Shown here: piece by piece, positions 36,001-48,553 of the stretch
Numbering within the stretch: position 1 is the stretch's first letter
Layout of the letters: each line of letters begins with the position of its first letter
Origin: Pyrus communis
Taxonomy: Eukaryota; Streptophyta; Magnoliopsida; Rosales; Rosaceae
NCBI RefSeq assembly: GCF_963583255.1
Contig: NC_084811.1
Span: 19,486,088 to 19,550,087 of the forward strand
Reading direction: 5' to 3'
Length of the DNA: 64,000 nt
Position numbers and translations under genes: made by a program
Notes under the pieces: model-generated
The model's input: only the letters and a program-made list of their open reading frames with translations
Told to the model about the DNA's origin: nothing
Databases searched by the model: none

Positions 36001-37394
36001 TTCTGCTTGTAGTTTATCACTAGTGTTCTCCTTGTGATATATAGCCTTCATCCTTGTGATATTTCATAGTGAGATCAAATTGGATGAGGCTGCTATTCTG
36101 CATTATACATATCCCAAATTTTCTGATTTGACCTCTAGACGTGATCGTTGTGGTTGCAAGCCTACCAAGGATGATGTTAAAAGATGCTTCATGTTGGAAT
36201 TTGACAGAGCTGTGAGTTCTGAACTTCTTATACCTTTGTTCTTATTTTCTTTGTTGCCTCATATTTTATTCTGCTTTTGCCCCTTGACATATTACCATCT
36301 ATTTTAATCTTGATATACATTTGTTATGTTTATAAATTTATTAAGAATGTTATTGTTGTGGTAATATTTGAAGATTTGTTGGAGATGTCCTGGGACTACT
36401 ACATATGTTTCTATGAGGAACAAGAAAGTCTTTGAATGTCACCATATTTCCGATATTGGTTTTTCTTATCAGTGCGGTTGTCTCGACAGTTGGTTAAATT
36501 TGATTTGTCATGCTCACACTCCTTCCTCTTTATCTTTTGCAGGCATTCATAATTGCTTCAACTGCAACAGAGGAGGAAATGCTTAACTGGTAATAGTTTT
36601 TACCAATAGATTTTCTTATCCTTAACTTTTAGTTGTGGGAACTTGTTATGTGGCAGTGAAGAAACATTTACGCATTATGACACATTAATCATTTCATTGT
36701 AGGGTTTCTAGCATTTGTCTAGTAACAATTGTCACCCTACTACTACAAAAAGAAGGATTTTTTTCAAACAATAAATTGTTGGAAATCCTTGAGAGTCGGA
36801 TTTAAAAAGGTCTCACAATTGAAATTTGTCAAGGTTCCTATTCTAAAACTCCCTTCTGTTGGTTTAGGTACCGGGAACGCATTGTGTGGACTGACAAAGA
36901 GCTCAACTTAAAACTTTTAAGGAAGGGCATCTTGACTCGGATTTATGCACCGATGGTTAGTTCTGTAGCACTGGCTTGCCTTGCTTGTCTTTCTTGGTAC
37001 AATGAATATGGTAACTAATTTTGTGCGTTGATATAATTGCTGTGAGCTTGGAATCCTGAAACCTATTGAATTCATTCTGTTTCAGGTCATCATACAGGGA
37101 TTAAGGGAATCAGGTGTTTTCAGCTCCGTAATTGCATCAGCTGCACAAACAAATCTCACAAAAGATCAGTTTTTGTCCTCGGTTGAAAGTAGCAACTCCT
37201 CTAGGGAATCAACATCTGGGGCAATTAATTCAAGAAAGATTGGTAAACTACTAGATTCTCAAGCAACTGCAAGAAGGGTCTTAGAATTCATAGACGATGC
37301 TTCTCACCCGTTGGCAATTCCACCCTTATCTCCTCCTGGCTTGGATGAGGATGATTTTCAAATTGACGTACAACTGTCTTCCAAATCCCAATGA
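33053..37394 (+). CDS. KOB1: KOBITO1/ELD1-family glycosyltransferase-like membrane protein
   Basis: Eleven exons (33053-33415, 34091-34240, 34370-34422, 34677-34785, 34874-35008, 35378-35422, 35685-35872, 36070-36211, 36543-36589, 36868-36955, 37086-37394) give 1629 nt and 542 residues, close to the family's usual length. A Ser-rich N-terminus precedes one membrane anchor (about residues 33-52, [20 protein letters not shown]), so it is a type II membrane protein. The lumenal domain has [28 protein letters not shown], a DxD-type site HLDTDEL (about 234-240) and [21 protein letters not shown]1 of Arabidopsis (also ELD1, ABI8) is needed for cell elongation, cellulose deposition and plasmodesmatal control. 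Its donor and acceptor are not known to me. Arabidopsis has paralogues, so this may be orthologous to one of those rather than to KOB1 itself. Confidence 0.9.
34440..34506 (+). repeat. Tandem duplication in KOB1 intron 3
   Basis: A 33-bp unit (ACTTTACTTTAAAGATGG...CAAATGT) occurs twice back to back with no difference. Confidence 0.85.
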
Positions 37395-38817
37395 CTGAGA
37401 CCTCATCAAGCTTCCCGTGTGAACAGAGCACATTGAGCAATGCCATTTTTGTAGAAGAGAAAAGTTCGAGGGAGTGAAAGAAACAGACAGGTTGGTCTGC
37501 TGTTGAGATGAGGTGTTTATTTTTTCGTTTTTCAGTTTTTTATGTGGTTCTTCCCGATCATTACCCAAGCGCTGATGTACATTACAGGTTTTAGATTAGG
37601 AGATTCCAGAGGTTAAGAGGTTAGAGGGGATTTCCCGGTAGCTATTCAAGAACCGTCCCGATTGCTGGCGACTGTAATTCATATTCTTTCTCCCGTCACA
37701 TTCGTTTGTGTTTATACAACATTGGATGGGGGTTAATACAGAGATCCTTTTACCTCATTCTCGCAAATGATATATTGTCATTGACATCCTTGTATATAAA
37801 GCCACACTCCACACATGCATGCACCTGTTTACGTACTTAGGTTGAACCAATTCCTCCTCCTCCTCCTCCTCCTCCTCCTCATCCTCCAGAGGCTTAGAAC
37901 CTCCCGACAAAATATTTCAACGCAACGTTCATGTTTGGCTATTTCTTTTATTTCTTGAATCTGCAAGAAACCATGGCACGAGACGACGATGAAAGACAGA
38001 TGCCTTCGAACTAAAACCATAGAGAGAATGAGGAAACCGAACCGAAGTCACAGAGCGAAAAGCTGAACTGAATGGTGACTTCATTTTTCGGTTTCGGCAA
38101 AAAACCGAACCGAACTTACCCTTGGATGTTCTTATTGTGAGATTCATCTACTTCTCAATCTAGTTTTAGTGGTATTCTTCTTCACTTGTAAGTGAGAGGT
38201 CTAAAGTTCATTTCTCGCCAAACGCAAAGTTGAACCACATTAATTTGGCTGGCCCAATGAAATACAATTGTTTTTTCAAAAAAAGTATAAAAAGTTATCA
38301 ACTATGGGTTGGTTTGGAATTGTGGTACTTTTAAAAAAACTAGCTTATTAAAAAAATTTGAAACATTAAATGTGTTTTTGATAAAACAAAAAAAAAAGTG
38401 CTTTTTAAAAAAATTGATATCAATGACAGTAGAAAAACATATAAAAGCAAAAGCATGGTCTACCATGCTTCTAAATTTTTTTTTATTTTTTTCAAGGCAG
38501 AGTAATCAGTTCCCATTTTAAAAATTCAAATAACAAGTATACCCCACATCTTTTACAAAATTACAATAATTATCCTACATTATTATCTTCGACAATTATT
38601 ATATCACATTAAATATTATATTTATTTTAATCATTTAACGTATCTACAACAATTTATATAAAAATTTCCGTTCAAATTTGATCGTCAAATTGACGGTTGT
38701 ACTTGTACGTACCCAAAGTAGAGGGAAAGAAAAAAAAAAACGAAGAAAAATAACAAAAAAAAAAAAGAAATAAATAAAAATCATATTTCTCAGTCTGTCT
38801 TTGCAGTTGGAAGAAGA
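37395..38817. other. KOB1 3' UTR and intergenic region
   Basis: It holds the probable 3' UTR, a (CCT)n tract at about 37850-37882, a SINE-like segment (38160-38280) and an AT-rich block (38300-38560) with TTTAAAAAAA words like those of a common plant MITE family (ends not resolved). No gene is visible. The last 100 bp are the A-rich 5' region of ARP. Confidence 0.4.
38160..38280 (+). mobile_element. tRNA-derived SINE remnant
   Basis: The segment TTAGTGGTATTCTTCTTCAC, AAGTGAGAGGTCTAAAGTTC and TCTCGCCAAACGCAAA through TTGAACCACATTAATTTGGC resembles a SINE family I have seen often in apple relatives. The B box is degenerate (AGTTCATTTC). An A-rich end lies near 38275-38285. Family assignment is from memory. 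Confidence 0.5.
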
Positions 38818-41800
38818 ATGCAATTAGGGTTTAAGTCTTTCCTCAATCTCAGCAGGTTAAGGTTAAGGTTTTCTCTATGATTTTCAATTCCGTATGAATG
38901 TGATTTCAGCTACATTTGAAATAACTGACGACCCATACCAGTAGCTTCGCAGTTTCTCCGACGAATTCCACAACCGGAACAAGAGCATTGGATTCTCTTA
39001 TTAGATTGAGAGCACCTCAAGCTTTTGTGCCTAAACGCACCGTCTCGACTGCTTCCCCCACAAGAAAGAAATCCCCCAAAGCCAAAGGACCAATGAGTTC
39101 CACAAACCCAACTCCTCAGAACCCTATTTTCAAGGTTCTACTTGTATAAATTTCATGTATTTTATTCTGATTTTTCTATTTATTTCTGTTTTTTGTTTGT
39201 TGGGTGATTTGCAAATAGTGTTTGTTAGTGATTGATTGAATCTCTTAGGAAGATGATGTCGAAAGCAATGAGCTTGAGATTGAGAGTTTTAAGGATGACC
39301 CTGCACGAATCGAGGCAATGACGGTTCACCAACTCCGAACTACGTTGAGGTAAACATTTCTTCAAGTCTTAATTTTTTTTTTGTTAGTCAACACTCAAAA
39401 GGGGATGTTCCTTTTGTATCAAGTGTGTATGGTATTGATAGATAGCAAGTGGGGATTTGAGTTGAATATTATGATTTACAGTGCTTGTAGAATGGTTTGA
39501 AACTTTAAATTGCCTGCCAGGAATGTCGGTATCCCTGCCAAAGGTCGTAAATGCGAGCTTGTGTCTGCCTTGAAGTGCTTTTTGGAAAAGAAGATAGATG
39601 GTACCGAAATTTTTTTTTTTCATGTACTGGTCCAAAAGTTAATGACCTTATTATTAAAATTGATTTCATACTATTTCTTCTTTGTGCCTAGTTCCTTGGA
39701 GTTGAATGGTTAGGACTTAAGAGTTCATTTGCATTTATCAGGTGAAGGTTCTGTGGTAAGACAAGGACAAGTGTCCTCCATTTCTATTGAAGATGCATCG
39801 GGTCAAACCAAGGCTGAAACTTCATCTGATGGAGACCATGCTCAAAATGTCGACACTGTTTTGGAGGGTCATGAACTGCAACGGAATAAGAGAAGGTTAA
39901 AGCATTCGTCAGTTAAGAGTAAAACTCTTGTAGGCGATAACAAAGTTGCCACGAAAAAGGAGAAGCTGTCAATTGAATATGATGAGGTTTCAGGTGCTGT
40001 AAAATGGTTCCATGGATTGTCTTAATTCAGTGTATTTTCATATTTTTATCCGGGTTCAGTTAACTTAATGATGATGACCGGTTCTGCTTGTATACTGTTG
40101 TTATCTGTCTAGGTGAGAAAATCTCGAGGACACGGAGGAAAGTATCTTCAGAAACTAGTAGCGTTGATGTCAAAACTGATGATAAACTGGCTGAGCCGTG
40201 GACAGTTCTTGCACACAAGAAACCTCAGAAAGATTGGATTCCTTATAATCCTAGAACAATGAAGCGTCCACTGCTTCCCAAAGATACTAAATTTGTGAAG
40301 CTTATGTCTTGGAATGTCAATGGTTTAAGGGCATTACTTAAGCTGGAGGGATTCTCTGCTTTGCAGCTCGCTCAAAGGGAAGATTTTGATGTACTGTGTT
40401 TACAGGAGACCAAACTGCAGGCAAGTATTTTAGTTCTAATTTTTACCTTTAAAGGGTCAATTCTTGTTTGATAATACAGTTAATGCATCATTGTTTTGTA
40501 GTTACATTTTATTATATCTACATGCTTTGTGATTGGCAAAGAATTGGCTGATAGTTTGGCCTCTGAACGTGCTGAGCAATGAGTGACATTATCTTTTATG
40601 TTTCAACATGATGGGCTATCTAAGGCTTAAAGTTCACTCTCAAGAAGGATCACCGAAGAATAGGTTTTCATTTCTAAGTAAATAAAGGTCAATTTTTTTT
40701 TTTTTTTTTCAATCTCTTTTTGTGTGCATCAACTATCAAGATTGCTTCACTACTTGCACTTGTATAGTTTTGGTCACTTATAAGAAGAAAAAAATTTCTT
40801 GGTGGAGTTTATTTTTACAATAGAAGGCGATCTTTTATTGTAATGCAGTGCTTTACTCTGAAATATTCATGCCAAGTATACCGGTAACCATTCCCTACTT
40901 TGGACTCTTAGGTTGTTCGATCATACTATCAATGTTTGAGGTATACTGGTTTTTTCCATTCGAAACCTTAGTTTATATTTGGAACTGGACTTTTGTGTTT
41001 CACCGGTGATAGAAAAGTATATTTTCTATTTGGGACAACCAAGCTAAATCTTATGCCTTTGTCCTTCTAAAGTTAACTATAAGACGTAAATTGCGCCCAT
41101 CTTTCATTTTGCTTTTTCTATATCAATTATATTATGTTTTGGAACAGGAGAAAGATGTTGAAGATGTGAAAAGGTCTCTGATAGATGGCTATGAGAATAG
41201 CTTCTGGACATGCAGTGTTTCCAAACTTGGTTATTCGGGAACTGCAATTATATCTCGGGTATATAGCTTCTCTCTTCTTGAAAGCAGTTATTTGATGTCT
41301 TTAGAAAATGAAGTATTTAATGTATAACGGTCTTTATTTATACCTGCACCGTGGCTCTTAATGTTGTGTTAACCTCACTTAATGCTTAATTCTGGTCAGC
41401 TATTTATTTTTGTGAACAATGTAGATTCTAGGCTTCTAGTCCAATGATAATGAAATCTGTGTACTACTTTAGTCTGTGTCTACCTAGTTTTAGAATTTTT
41501 CGAGAATTGAACTGCAGCTGCTAATTTTTTCTCTTACATATGAATAATATAGATGTCAGCAACAAAGTTGAGAGCAGTGATTTTTGCCTATTACCTTTTT
41601 TTAAAAAAAATGTTTCAAATGCTTATTGGGTCAGAATAAAATTATTTTGATTAATTCTTGCTTTCTTATTTGAATGCAACTATTCATTTTTGTTTCTACA
41701 TTGATATTGTTTTTCCATCTGTGGTAGTGGAACAGCAGAGTTGGATTTGCTTTTATCCATTCATGAATTTTATATTGGTTAATCTCCTAATACAAATTGG

Positions 41801-43326
41801 CGTTCATCGTCTGACAGATAAAGCCACATTCTGTCACATATGGCCTTGGCATACCCGATCATGACAGTGAGGGGCGGATTGTAACAGTAGAGTTTGACTC
41901 GTTTTACCTGATAAGTGGATATGTTCCTAATTCTGGAGATGGTTTGCGAAGACTGGTATTTAACCTTAAGCATTTTGCAGCCGAATTCGATGTAATATTT
42001 AGAGGTGTCTTCTCTGCTAACTGTCGCAATTTCTTTTTTAGTCATACAGGATCACAGAATGGGATCCAACTCTCAGCAATTACATGAAAGTAAGTGTACT
42101 ATATTTTTACCTCTATTACGGCACAATACTCTTTTTTTTTTTCTGGATCAAAGAAATTTTTTATGCTTTTGAAAAAGCATAGCTGATGTGATTATTTAAT
42201 AATTACTTGATGCTTTTGAGCACCTTCATTTTCAACGCAGGAGCTGGAAAAGTCAAAACCTGTCATTTTAACTGGTGATCTGAACTGTGCTCATCAAGAG
42301 ATAGACATATATAACCCAGCTGTAAGTTCTCCAGATTTTGTTGTCAGTAAACCTTTGTTGTTCCCTGCAGATCACTCAATATAAGGAAAAGTATCTGAAT
42401 TTTAGGGTATCTGTCTCAAGAAATATATTTTATAAATCAAAGTTATCGATGTTTGAGATTTTGACAAACAAAATGAGCATAATTTCAGCATTAAGTTCTA
42501 CGGTTGAATCAGGGGGAAAAAAATTCTGTAGAAGCTTTAAGTGGTGTAAATTCAGCATGTCACACACCTGTCTGGTATCATTTAATCTGTTCCTACTTGA
42601 AAAAACGAATCCTAAATTGGGGCCATTAATTTGCTTCAAATTTTTTTTAACCTTTTCTTAGGAAAATTGAGGTGGCAAATTGAACATATTTAGGGGATAT
42701 TATGCCTACTCGGTGACACAGCTTATAGCATACTATACTGATTTTATTGATGATCCTTTTTCTTAATACACCTATAGGGAAATAGAAGAAGTGCCGGGTT
42801 TACAGATGAAGAAAGGCAATCCTTTGGGACAAACTTTTTATCCAAGGGATTTGTGGATACCTTCAGAAGGCAACACCCTGGTGTTGTAGGCTATACATAC
42901 TGGGGTTATCGGCATGGTGGACGCAAATTTAATAGAGGTATTTCTCAATCTGTATTAGTAGATTTCATTATTCAGATTTGCAATTGCATTCGAACAAGTG
43001 CTTGATGGTATCAAATTATACCATATAGTTATGATCTAAGTGTTCCTATGACCATGCATTCTAAGCATCCATTATTTGCATACTGATTTTGTGATTCTTG
43101 GAACATGTATGTGTGTGTGCGCAAGCGCGAGATATTCATATCTAAGGAAAGATTGTTTTTCACCTTCAATAGTTCAGATTTGTTATTGTTATTGTTCTTG
43201 CTAGGGTGGCGGCTTGACTACTTCCTCGTCTCAGAATCCATAGCGGACAAGGTTCACGACTCATACATTCTCCCTGATGTTACTGGTAGCGATCATTGCC
43301 CTGTAGGTCTTGTATTTAAGCTGTAG
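38818..43326 (+). CDS. ARP: Plastid apurinic/apyrimidinic endonuclease ARP (SAP domain plus ExoIII/APE1 domain)
   Basis: Twelve exons (38818-38855, 38942-39134, 39249-39349, 39521-39600, 39742-39993, 40113-40420, 41148-41258, 41818-41955, 42042-42089, 42241-42321, 42778-42937, 43205-43326) give 1632 nt and 543 residues, close to the Arabidopsis protein. Residues 1 to about 65 form a Ser/Thr/Arg-rich transit peptide. A SAP DNA-binding motif lies at about 98-133 ([19 protein letters not shown]), followed by an acidic linker. The catalytic domain has SWNVNGLRA (N291), CLQETKLQ (E320), SGYVPNSG (Tyr), TGDLNCAH (Asp, Asn), [10 protein letters not shown] and TGSDHCPVG (the final Asp-His pair). All metal-binding and catalytic positions of APE1-type enzymes are present. 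It cuts DNA 5' to abasic sites in base excision repair, in chloroplasts in Arabidopsis. Intron 6 is a GC-AG intron, and intron 1 has three possible donors 6 bp apart. Confidence 0.93.
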
Positions 43327-43559
43327 GTAGGACGGTGAAATGAAATCCAATTTTGTATGGGCATTTGAAATCGCCTAAAGACTGAAGTAGTACATTGCAA
43401 AATTTAGAGGTGGAGATTTTGTATTGCCTTCCGTCTGTAAACTTTAACTCTGTTGTAATATAATGACTGAACCAATTGATGAACTTATTTGTTTAAATGT
43501 TTTGAAGTTCATTCCCAACAAGACTCACCTAAGAATCTTTGTGAACAAATAAAGTTAGG

Positions 43560-43894
43560 CACCTACAGGTCTTGTCGAGAATAACTATGTTTGCGCCGCA
43601 AGATATATGGACTAATTTCCTATAATCTTGAAGATTCCCACAATCTTGGAATTGGCTTATGCCTCAAGTAATCACAATCGTATAACGTAAAAATATCTAT
43701 TGCTAGGTATCCTCTGAAATTCTCCTGGTTTAATATGGATATCGCTATCCTAAAAGGTCTATCTCCCGACTTTTATTAGGGTTGAACATGGGCAATGCAT
43801 ATTCGGCTCTCAAATCTCAATCGCTCTCTTCCCTACTGCTTACAATCTTTACGCTAACTTGACCGTAAGAGAACTTATGGCCGGTATCACACCA
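43560..43894 (-). mobile_element. Solo LTR remnant related to the 8979-10759 element
   Basis: The reverse complement matches the two LTRs at 8979 and 10167 in order: GTCAAGTTAG, AAGCAGT, ATGCATTGCC, AGTCGGGAGATAG, AGGATAG, CCAGGAGAAT, ATAGATAT and TGTGATTACTTG. Its TG start is at 43894. There is no second copy nearby, so it is a solo LTR or a fragment. Confidence 0.55.
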
Positions 43895-44073
43895 GTGCCT
43901 TCCAAAATTTAGAGCATAAGAGGACACAAAACATAGAGAGTCCAGTTGAAAAAGGTGTACAAATTTTGTTAAAAATGAGGACTCGGTACAAAACATACTA
44001 AGTCCCGGTTATCTTGTCTATCCGGTGAAACTACAGGATAGCACCACTTGGCCTATTTAGAAGTGAAATGGAC

Positions 44074-46224
44074 TCAAAGGGGTGTGGTATCGACGATGGC
44101 TTCTAAAATCTTCTTTTCCAGTTCTTGTTCATCGATCCACATGGAACTCTTACGTCGCAGCAGTTCTTTCTCATCTTTTTTCATCTCTTCTTTCTGTTTT
44201 TCCTTCATCTTCCAATTCTCAAGCTTCTCTGCTCTTTCTTTCAACTGTGCATTTAGACAAATCAAAACACGTAAGACAAGTGAAAGAAACATAGAAGCAG
44301 TGTCGAACAAGAAAAGAAAAAATAACCAGCTCTCTTTCCTTCCTCTCGAGGACATTGATTGGATAAAGATTTTCAATCAAGTATAAAATTGTCATTTATT
44401 TATGTAACCCGCGAAGGTAGACTCGCATGCCACAATTAATCATGTGAATTTACTTTAGATATTCAAACCTTGCATACTTAACAAAGAAGAAATCCCACAT
44501 GTTCCTGCCAAAACCACGGGAAAGGAAGTTGCATCCCCGACTGATACACTTAATCCTTTCATCTAAGCAATGCAATCTCAACTACATGAGGAGAGATAGA
44601 GTTGGAAAAGCTTGAACCCCATGTGCACCCTAAAAGGAGAACTCTACCAAGGAAAACGACGACTTTACCTTCTACCTCAAACAAAACACCACTTCCCCCC
44701 ACACCACTAAAGCTATATATTTCTTTAAACGATAAAGGAAATCTCTGACGATCAATACATTTAAGTTCACCAAAAAATTTTTAACCCTCATTATTCATGT
44801 TATCACAGTATGAGCTCAGCCTGTTAAATAAAACATGTCAAGACACCAGTATCAACTATTTTTTTCATCAATGACTATAAACATTTACTCAAGTTTTAGT
44901 TGGTACAGGAATGGAAACTAAAAGAATATGCCAAAGCAGATTTTTGATCAACGCTTAACAAGATAATTAATTTTATTTTAACGGGACAAATTTCACCATT
45001 GAACATTTATAAACCACCAGATTAGGGTTCTAATCAAATGTTAAGTTAAACAACATCGATTTGGACTCTAAACTCTAAGGACCTTCTTAAAAGCCTTCTT
45101 TTTTGATAAGAAACAATTTGGTCAAGGAAATTAAACCTAAAAATATCTCAAGGTTTACCAAGCGTACAAATGAATGTCAGCTTTTACTTTTTACCTAATG
45201 AAAATTGTTTTGAGATCATGGTCAGAAATGCACCATGCATATTATCAATGAATAGACTGAATTACTATCAGAAGAGTTGGATAGCACAACAGCACAAATA
45301 GATCCATTATGAATGTCTTACTTTCTAATGCTTTAATGGGTTAACATTTCCGCATAAATAACAAAGACGCTAACATATCAGTCTAGCCAATTCCTAACTA
45401 CTGGACCATTAGTTATTGTTCTCAATCTGCATCTAAACTCAATCAAACAAAGGAAGGGAAAAAAAAAAAACTATCATCTATCTTTACCATTTACTCCTAT
45501 TAGATCTTCCCATTTTCTCTTACAAACCAAACTGAAAAGCCAAAAAAGATTCAAGGATTCAAAGTTTTCTCCTTTTTCGCATCTTTCCAACAACAAAACA
45601 GATAATCAAAACCAATTAGAAGACCTAAATTTGAAGCAAACACAAATCAGAAACTTCACCAACTGAAATTATCCTCCGCCCTCCCATTTCCACATGACAA
45701 ACCCAAAAAACCAAAAACCCAAAATTTCAAATTAATTAAAAACCCAAGAATTTCGTTCCATTTCCCACACTTTCTCAGCAACCAAACGCCGGAACAAAAT
45801 CAAAATCGGAGAAAAATCAGATTGCACATACCAGCGTTTGCCGGAACTCCTGCTCGGCAACCTCACGCTGCTGGGCGCGGACCTTTGCAGCCTCAGCCTT
45901 GAGCCTCTTGCGCTCCTCGTTCTGGAGCCTAAGGGCTTCTTTACGAGCCTCGTCCTTGCGAAGTTTCTCGAGCCTCATGAGCTCGACCTCCTTGATATAC
46001 TCCTTGCGGACCTCCTTGACCTGCTTGGCGTAGTCTCGGCGGAGCTGCGCAAGCTTGGCCTCAGCTTCCTTGGGGTCCTTGGGGGCATCCCAGCACCCAA
46101 TGAAGGAATTGGGTTCCGTGTACTGGTGGTTCTGCTGGTGGCTGTTGTGATGAGTTGGCTTTGTGCTTGTGGAGAAGGACCGCAGGCGCAGTGCGCGGTA
46201 CAGCAAGCGAGAGGTGGTTGACAT
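44074..46224 (-). CDS. Small mitochondrial coiled-coil protein (possibly mitoribosomal)
   Basis: Two exons on the minus strand (46224-45832 and 44244-44074, GT-AG intron of 1587 bp) give 564 nt and 187 residues. The start MSTTSRLLYRALRLRSFSTS is a typical mitochondrial presequence. An upstream in-frame ATG at 46254 would add 10 residues but spoils the presequence. EPNSFIGCWDAPKDPKEAEA is followed by an unbroken charged coiled coil (about 60-165) rich in R, K and E. The end reads SSMWIDEQELEKKILEAIVD. It is conserved-looking but I know no function. The layout recalls mitochondrial ribosomal protein mS26, which is only a guess. Confidence 0.75.
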
Positions 46225-46254
46225 TTTTGTGTGCTTTGTCACTGTTGAGAGCAT

Positions 46255-47043
46255 AGTCAGTTATATGCCCGTATTCAGTACTGGTTCAATAGACATGGAA
46301 AAAAACACATTTTCTGCAGCTCAAACATATAATACTCATATCATAGAAATCCGTATTATACAACCTTAATAAAGGCCAACAAAATGGGGAAAAAAATGAA
46401 ATTGGAACACTTCATCGCGGCACCAGAAAAGTGAGGGAGAACCACCAGACACCTATAATGATATAAAATATATCAAAGAATTGGATATATCCGTGTGGTT
46501 TTTCAGCGAATCATTTTATATCCGTGCTTTTTCTTACAAACCCTTTTTTTTTTCTTATCAACATGGACACATACATATATAAAGCAGTCAATTATATCAC
46601 AATCCAATAAGTGCAGATAAACATACCTATAATATATATATATATATACACACACACATACACATACATGTATTATATGTATGAAGAGACTAACCTGCAA
46701 ATGAAATTATTGACCAAAACAAAAACTACAAATGAAATGTTGTTGAGTCCTGCAGTATAAAGAACAAACGATAGTAAGTATGAAAGTGATGCAGATCAGG
46801 TAAGGCTTTAAAATCCAAACTTTTGGACCTGGATGTTGAATTTCATATATGACAGTATAGCTAATAAACAGATGAAAATTGGATAGACTTTTACTAACTT
46901 AATTTGATTAGCAGAAATTTAAGATATTTAGGGTTTTCAGGCACGAATTCGTACGAATTTGATGACATTTGGTCCACAATCGTACATACTAAGAAACAAA
47001 TTGACTCAAAAAATTGATTGTGTTAGACAATTTTCAAAATCCC

Positions 47044-47076
<33 letters not shown>

Positions 47077-47595
47077 GATATGAAACCCTAGAAAAATACT
47101 CACCAAATCACAGCTCAAACTTGACCAAAATCATGACCAAAACTTAAAATTAAACAAAAACCCGCAACAGATTTTAACCATAAAAGAACCCAGTAAGACC
47201 GAGAGAGAGTAAGAGCAATCATAAGAGAGAGTGGAAGAGAGAAATAGAGCTTTGGAGAGGGAGAGGTTCACCTGAGTGTGTGTGTGTGTGTGTGTGAGAG
47301 CAGAGCTCAGTCGCACGAACCAGGTAGGAGGAAGCGTTTGAAAGCGCAGAGAGCCAGACGAGGCCTACGGCTATTGGGCTAACGATTTACTTGGCGTTTC
47401 TTTATCATTTCGTTTTCAGTTTAAAAATTGAAATCTTATTCGATGACAACTAAAAACTAAAAGCGAAAACTGAAGGTTAGTTTGTAAAATTTCAAGGGTT
47501 TTTGATAACTATTTCGTTTCATTTTTATTTTTTAATTTTTGTTTTCAGTTTTCACTCAAATTATGATAACGACTTTCAGTTTAAAAAAATAAATA
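46255..47595 (-). other. Upstream region of the mitochondrial protein gene with simple repeats
   Basis: It contains a (TA)n(CA)n tract (46627-46680), a poly-A run of about 30 (47042-47071) and a (GT)n tract (47277-47297). A minus-strand 5' UTR exon might end at the GGTGAACC donor near 47270, which would explain the distance to the ORF. This is unproven. Confidence 0.35.
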
Positions 47596-48553
47596 AGGGT
47601 AAAGTACAAAAAATTACCTCAATTATTGGTATCATGATATTTTCAAACCTCATTTTTTAAAATTGACAATGTCATATCTCATCTTTAGAATTTGTGTCAA
47701 TGTTATACCTTCCATTAGTTTGACCATTTATTTTTCAGTTAAATGTTGACGTGGCTTGATTCAAACCCATTTTCTAATAAAAAATTATTAAAAACTAAAA
47801 AAAATCATTTAATAATTTTTAAATATTAAAATAATAAAGAAAAGTAAAAATTTAAAATTTAAAAAAAAAAAAAAACCCTCACGTCCCATTTCCTAGCCCC
47901 CCTCCCCATCTCTCTCTTCTCCCCCATCTTCATCTTCTTCCCCTTCCAGCACCCTTCCTGCAACCCAAAAAAAAAAACCAATTTATCTCCCCCCTACCCC
48001 TACCTGCGATTTTCCCCGACCTTCTTCCTTTCTTCTCCCCTCCCGTCTTCCCTAAACCCGCACCCACCCTCGCACTCACTACCTGCAACCCAAAAAAAAA
48101 AACCCAGTTCGTCCGTCCCCCTTCCCCCCCCCCCCCCCAACCCAACATGTAGAAGAAGAAGAGAGAGAAGGAAAAATAAAATAAAATAAAAAGAAAACCC
48201 AATTCGTCCGTCCCCCCCCCCTGAGCACCTACCCTCTTCCCTCCACACCTATTCCCCCCATTTTCTCTTGCCCAGGTTCTCAACCTTCGAAATCGGCCTG
48301 GCAAAGGTTTCCCAATTCCACCTCAATAGGATATGGGGTTTTTTTTTTTTTTTTTTTGGGTTGTTGGTAGTGGGTGCGAGGTTAGGGTGCAGAGGGTGGG
48401 TGCGAAGGTGGGGAGGTTGGGTGCAAAGAGTGGGTGCGGGGAGAAGAGCGGGTGGGGAGCGGGTAAGACAAATTGGTTTTTTTTTTTTCCTCTTCTTTTT
48501 TCTGGGTTGCAGTTGCAGGAAGGGGGAAGAAAAGAGAGAGAAGGGGGGGGGGG
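47596..48553. repeat. Mutator-like terminal segment and purine/pyrimidine-skewed low-complexity block
   Basis: 47596-47780 (GGTAAAGTACAAAAAATTAC and following) looks like a terminal inverted repeat I associate with plant Mutator-like elements. Its partner is not in the window. From 47930 to 48310 the plus strand is C-rich with the phrase CTGCAACCCAAAAAAAAA repeated. From 48330 to 48553 the inverse appears: G-rich with GGTTTTTTTTT, GGTGGGTGCG and homopolymer G runs. No protein is credible. Confidence 0.45.
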
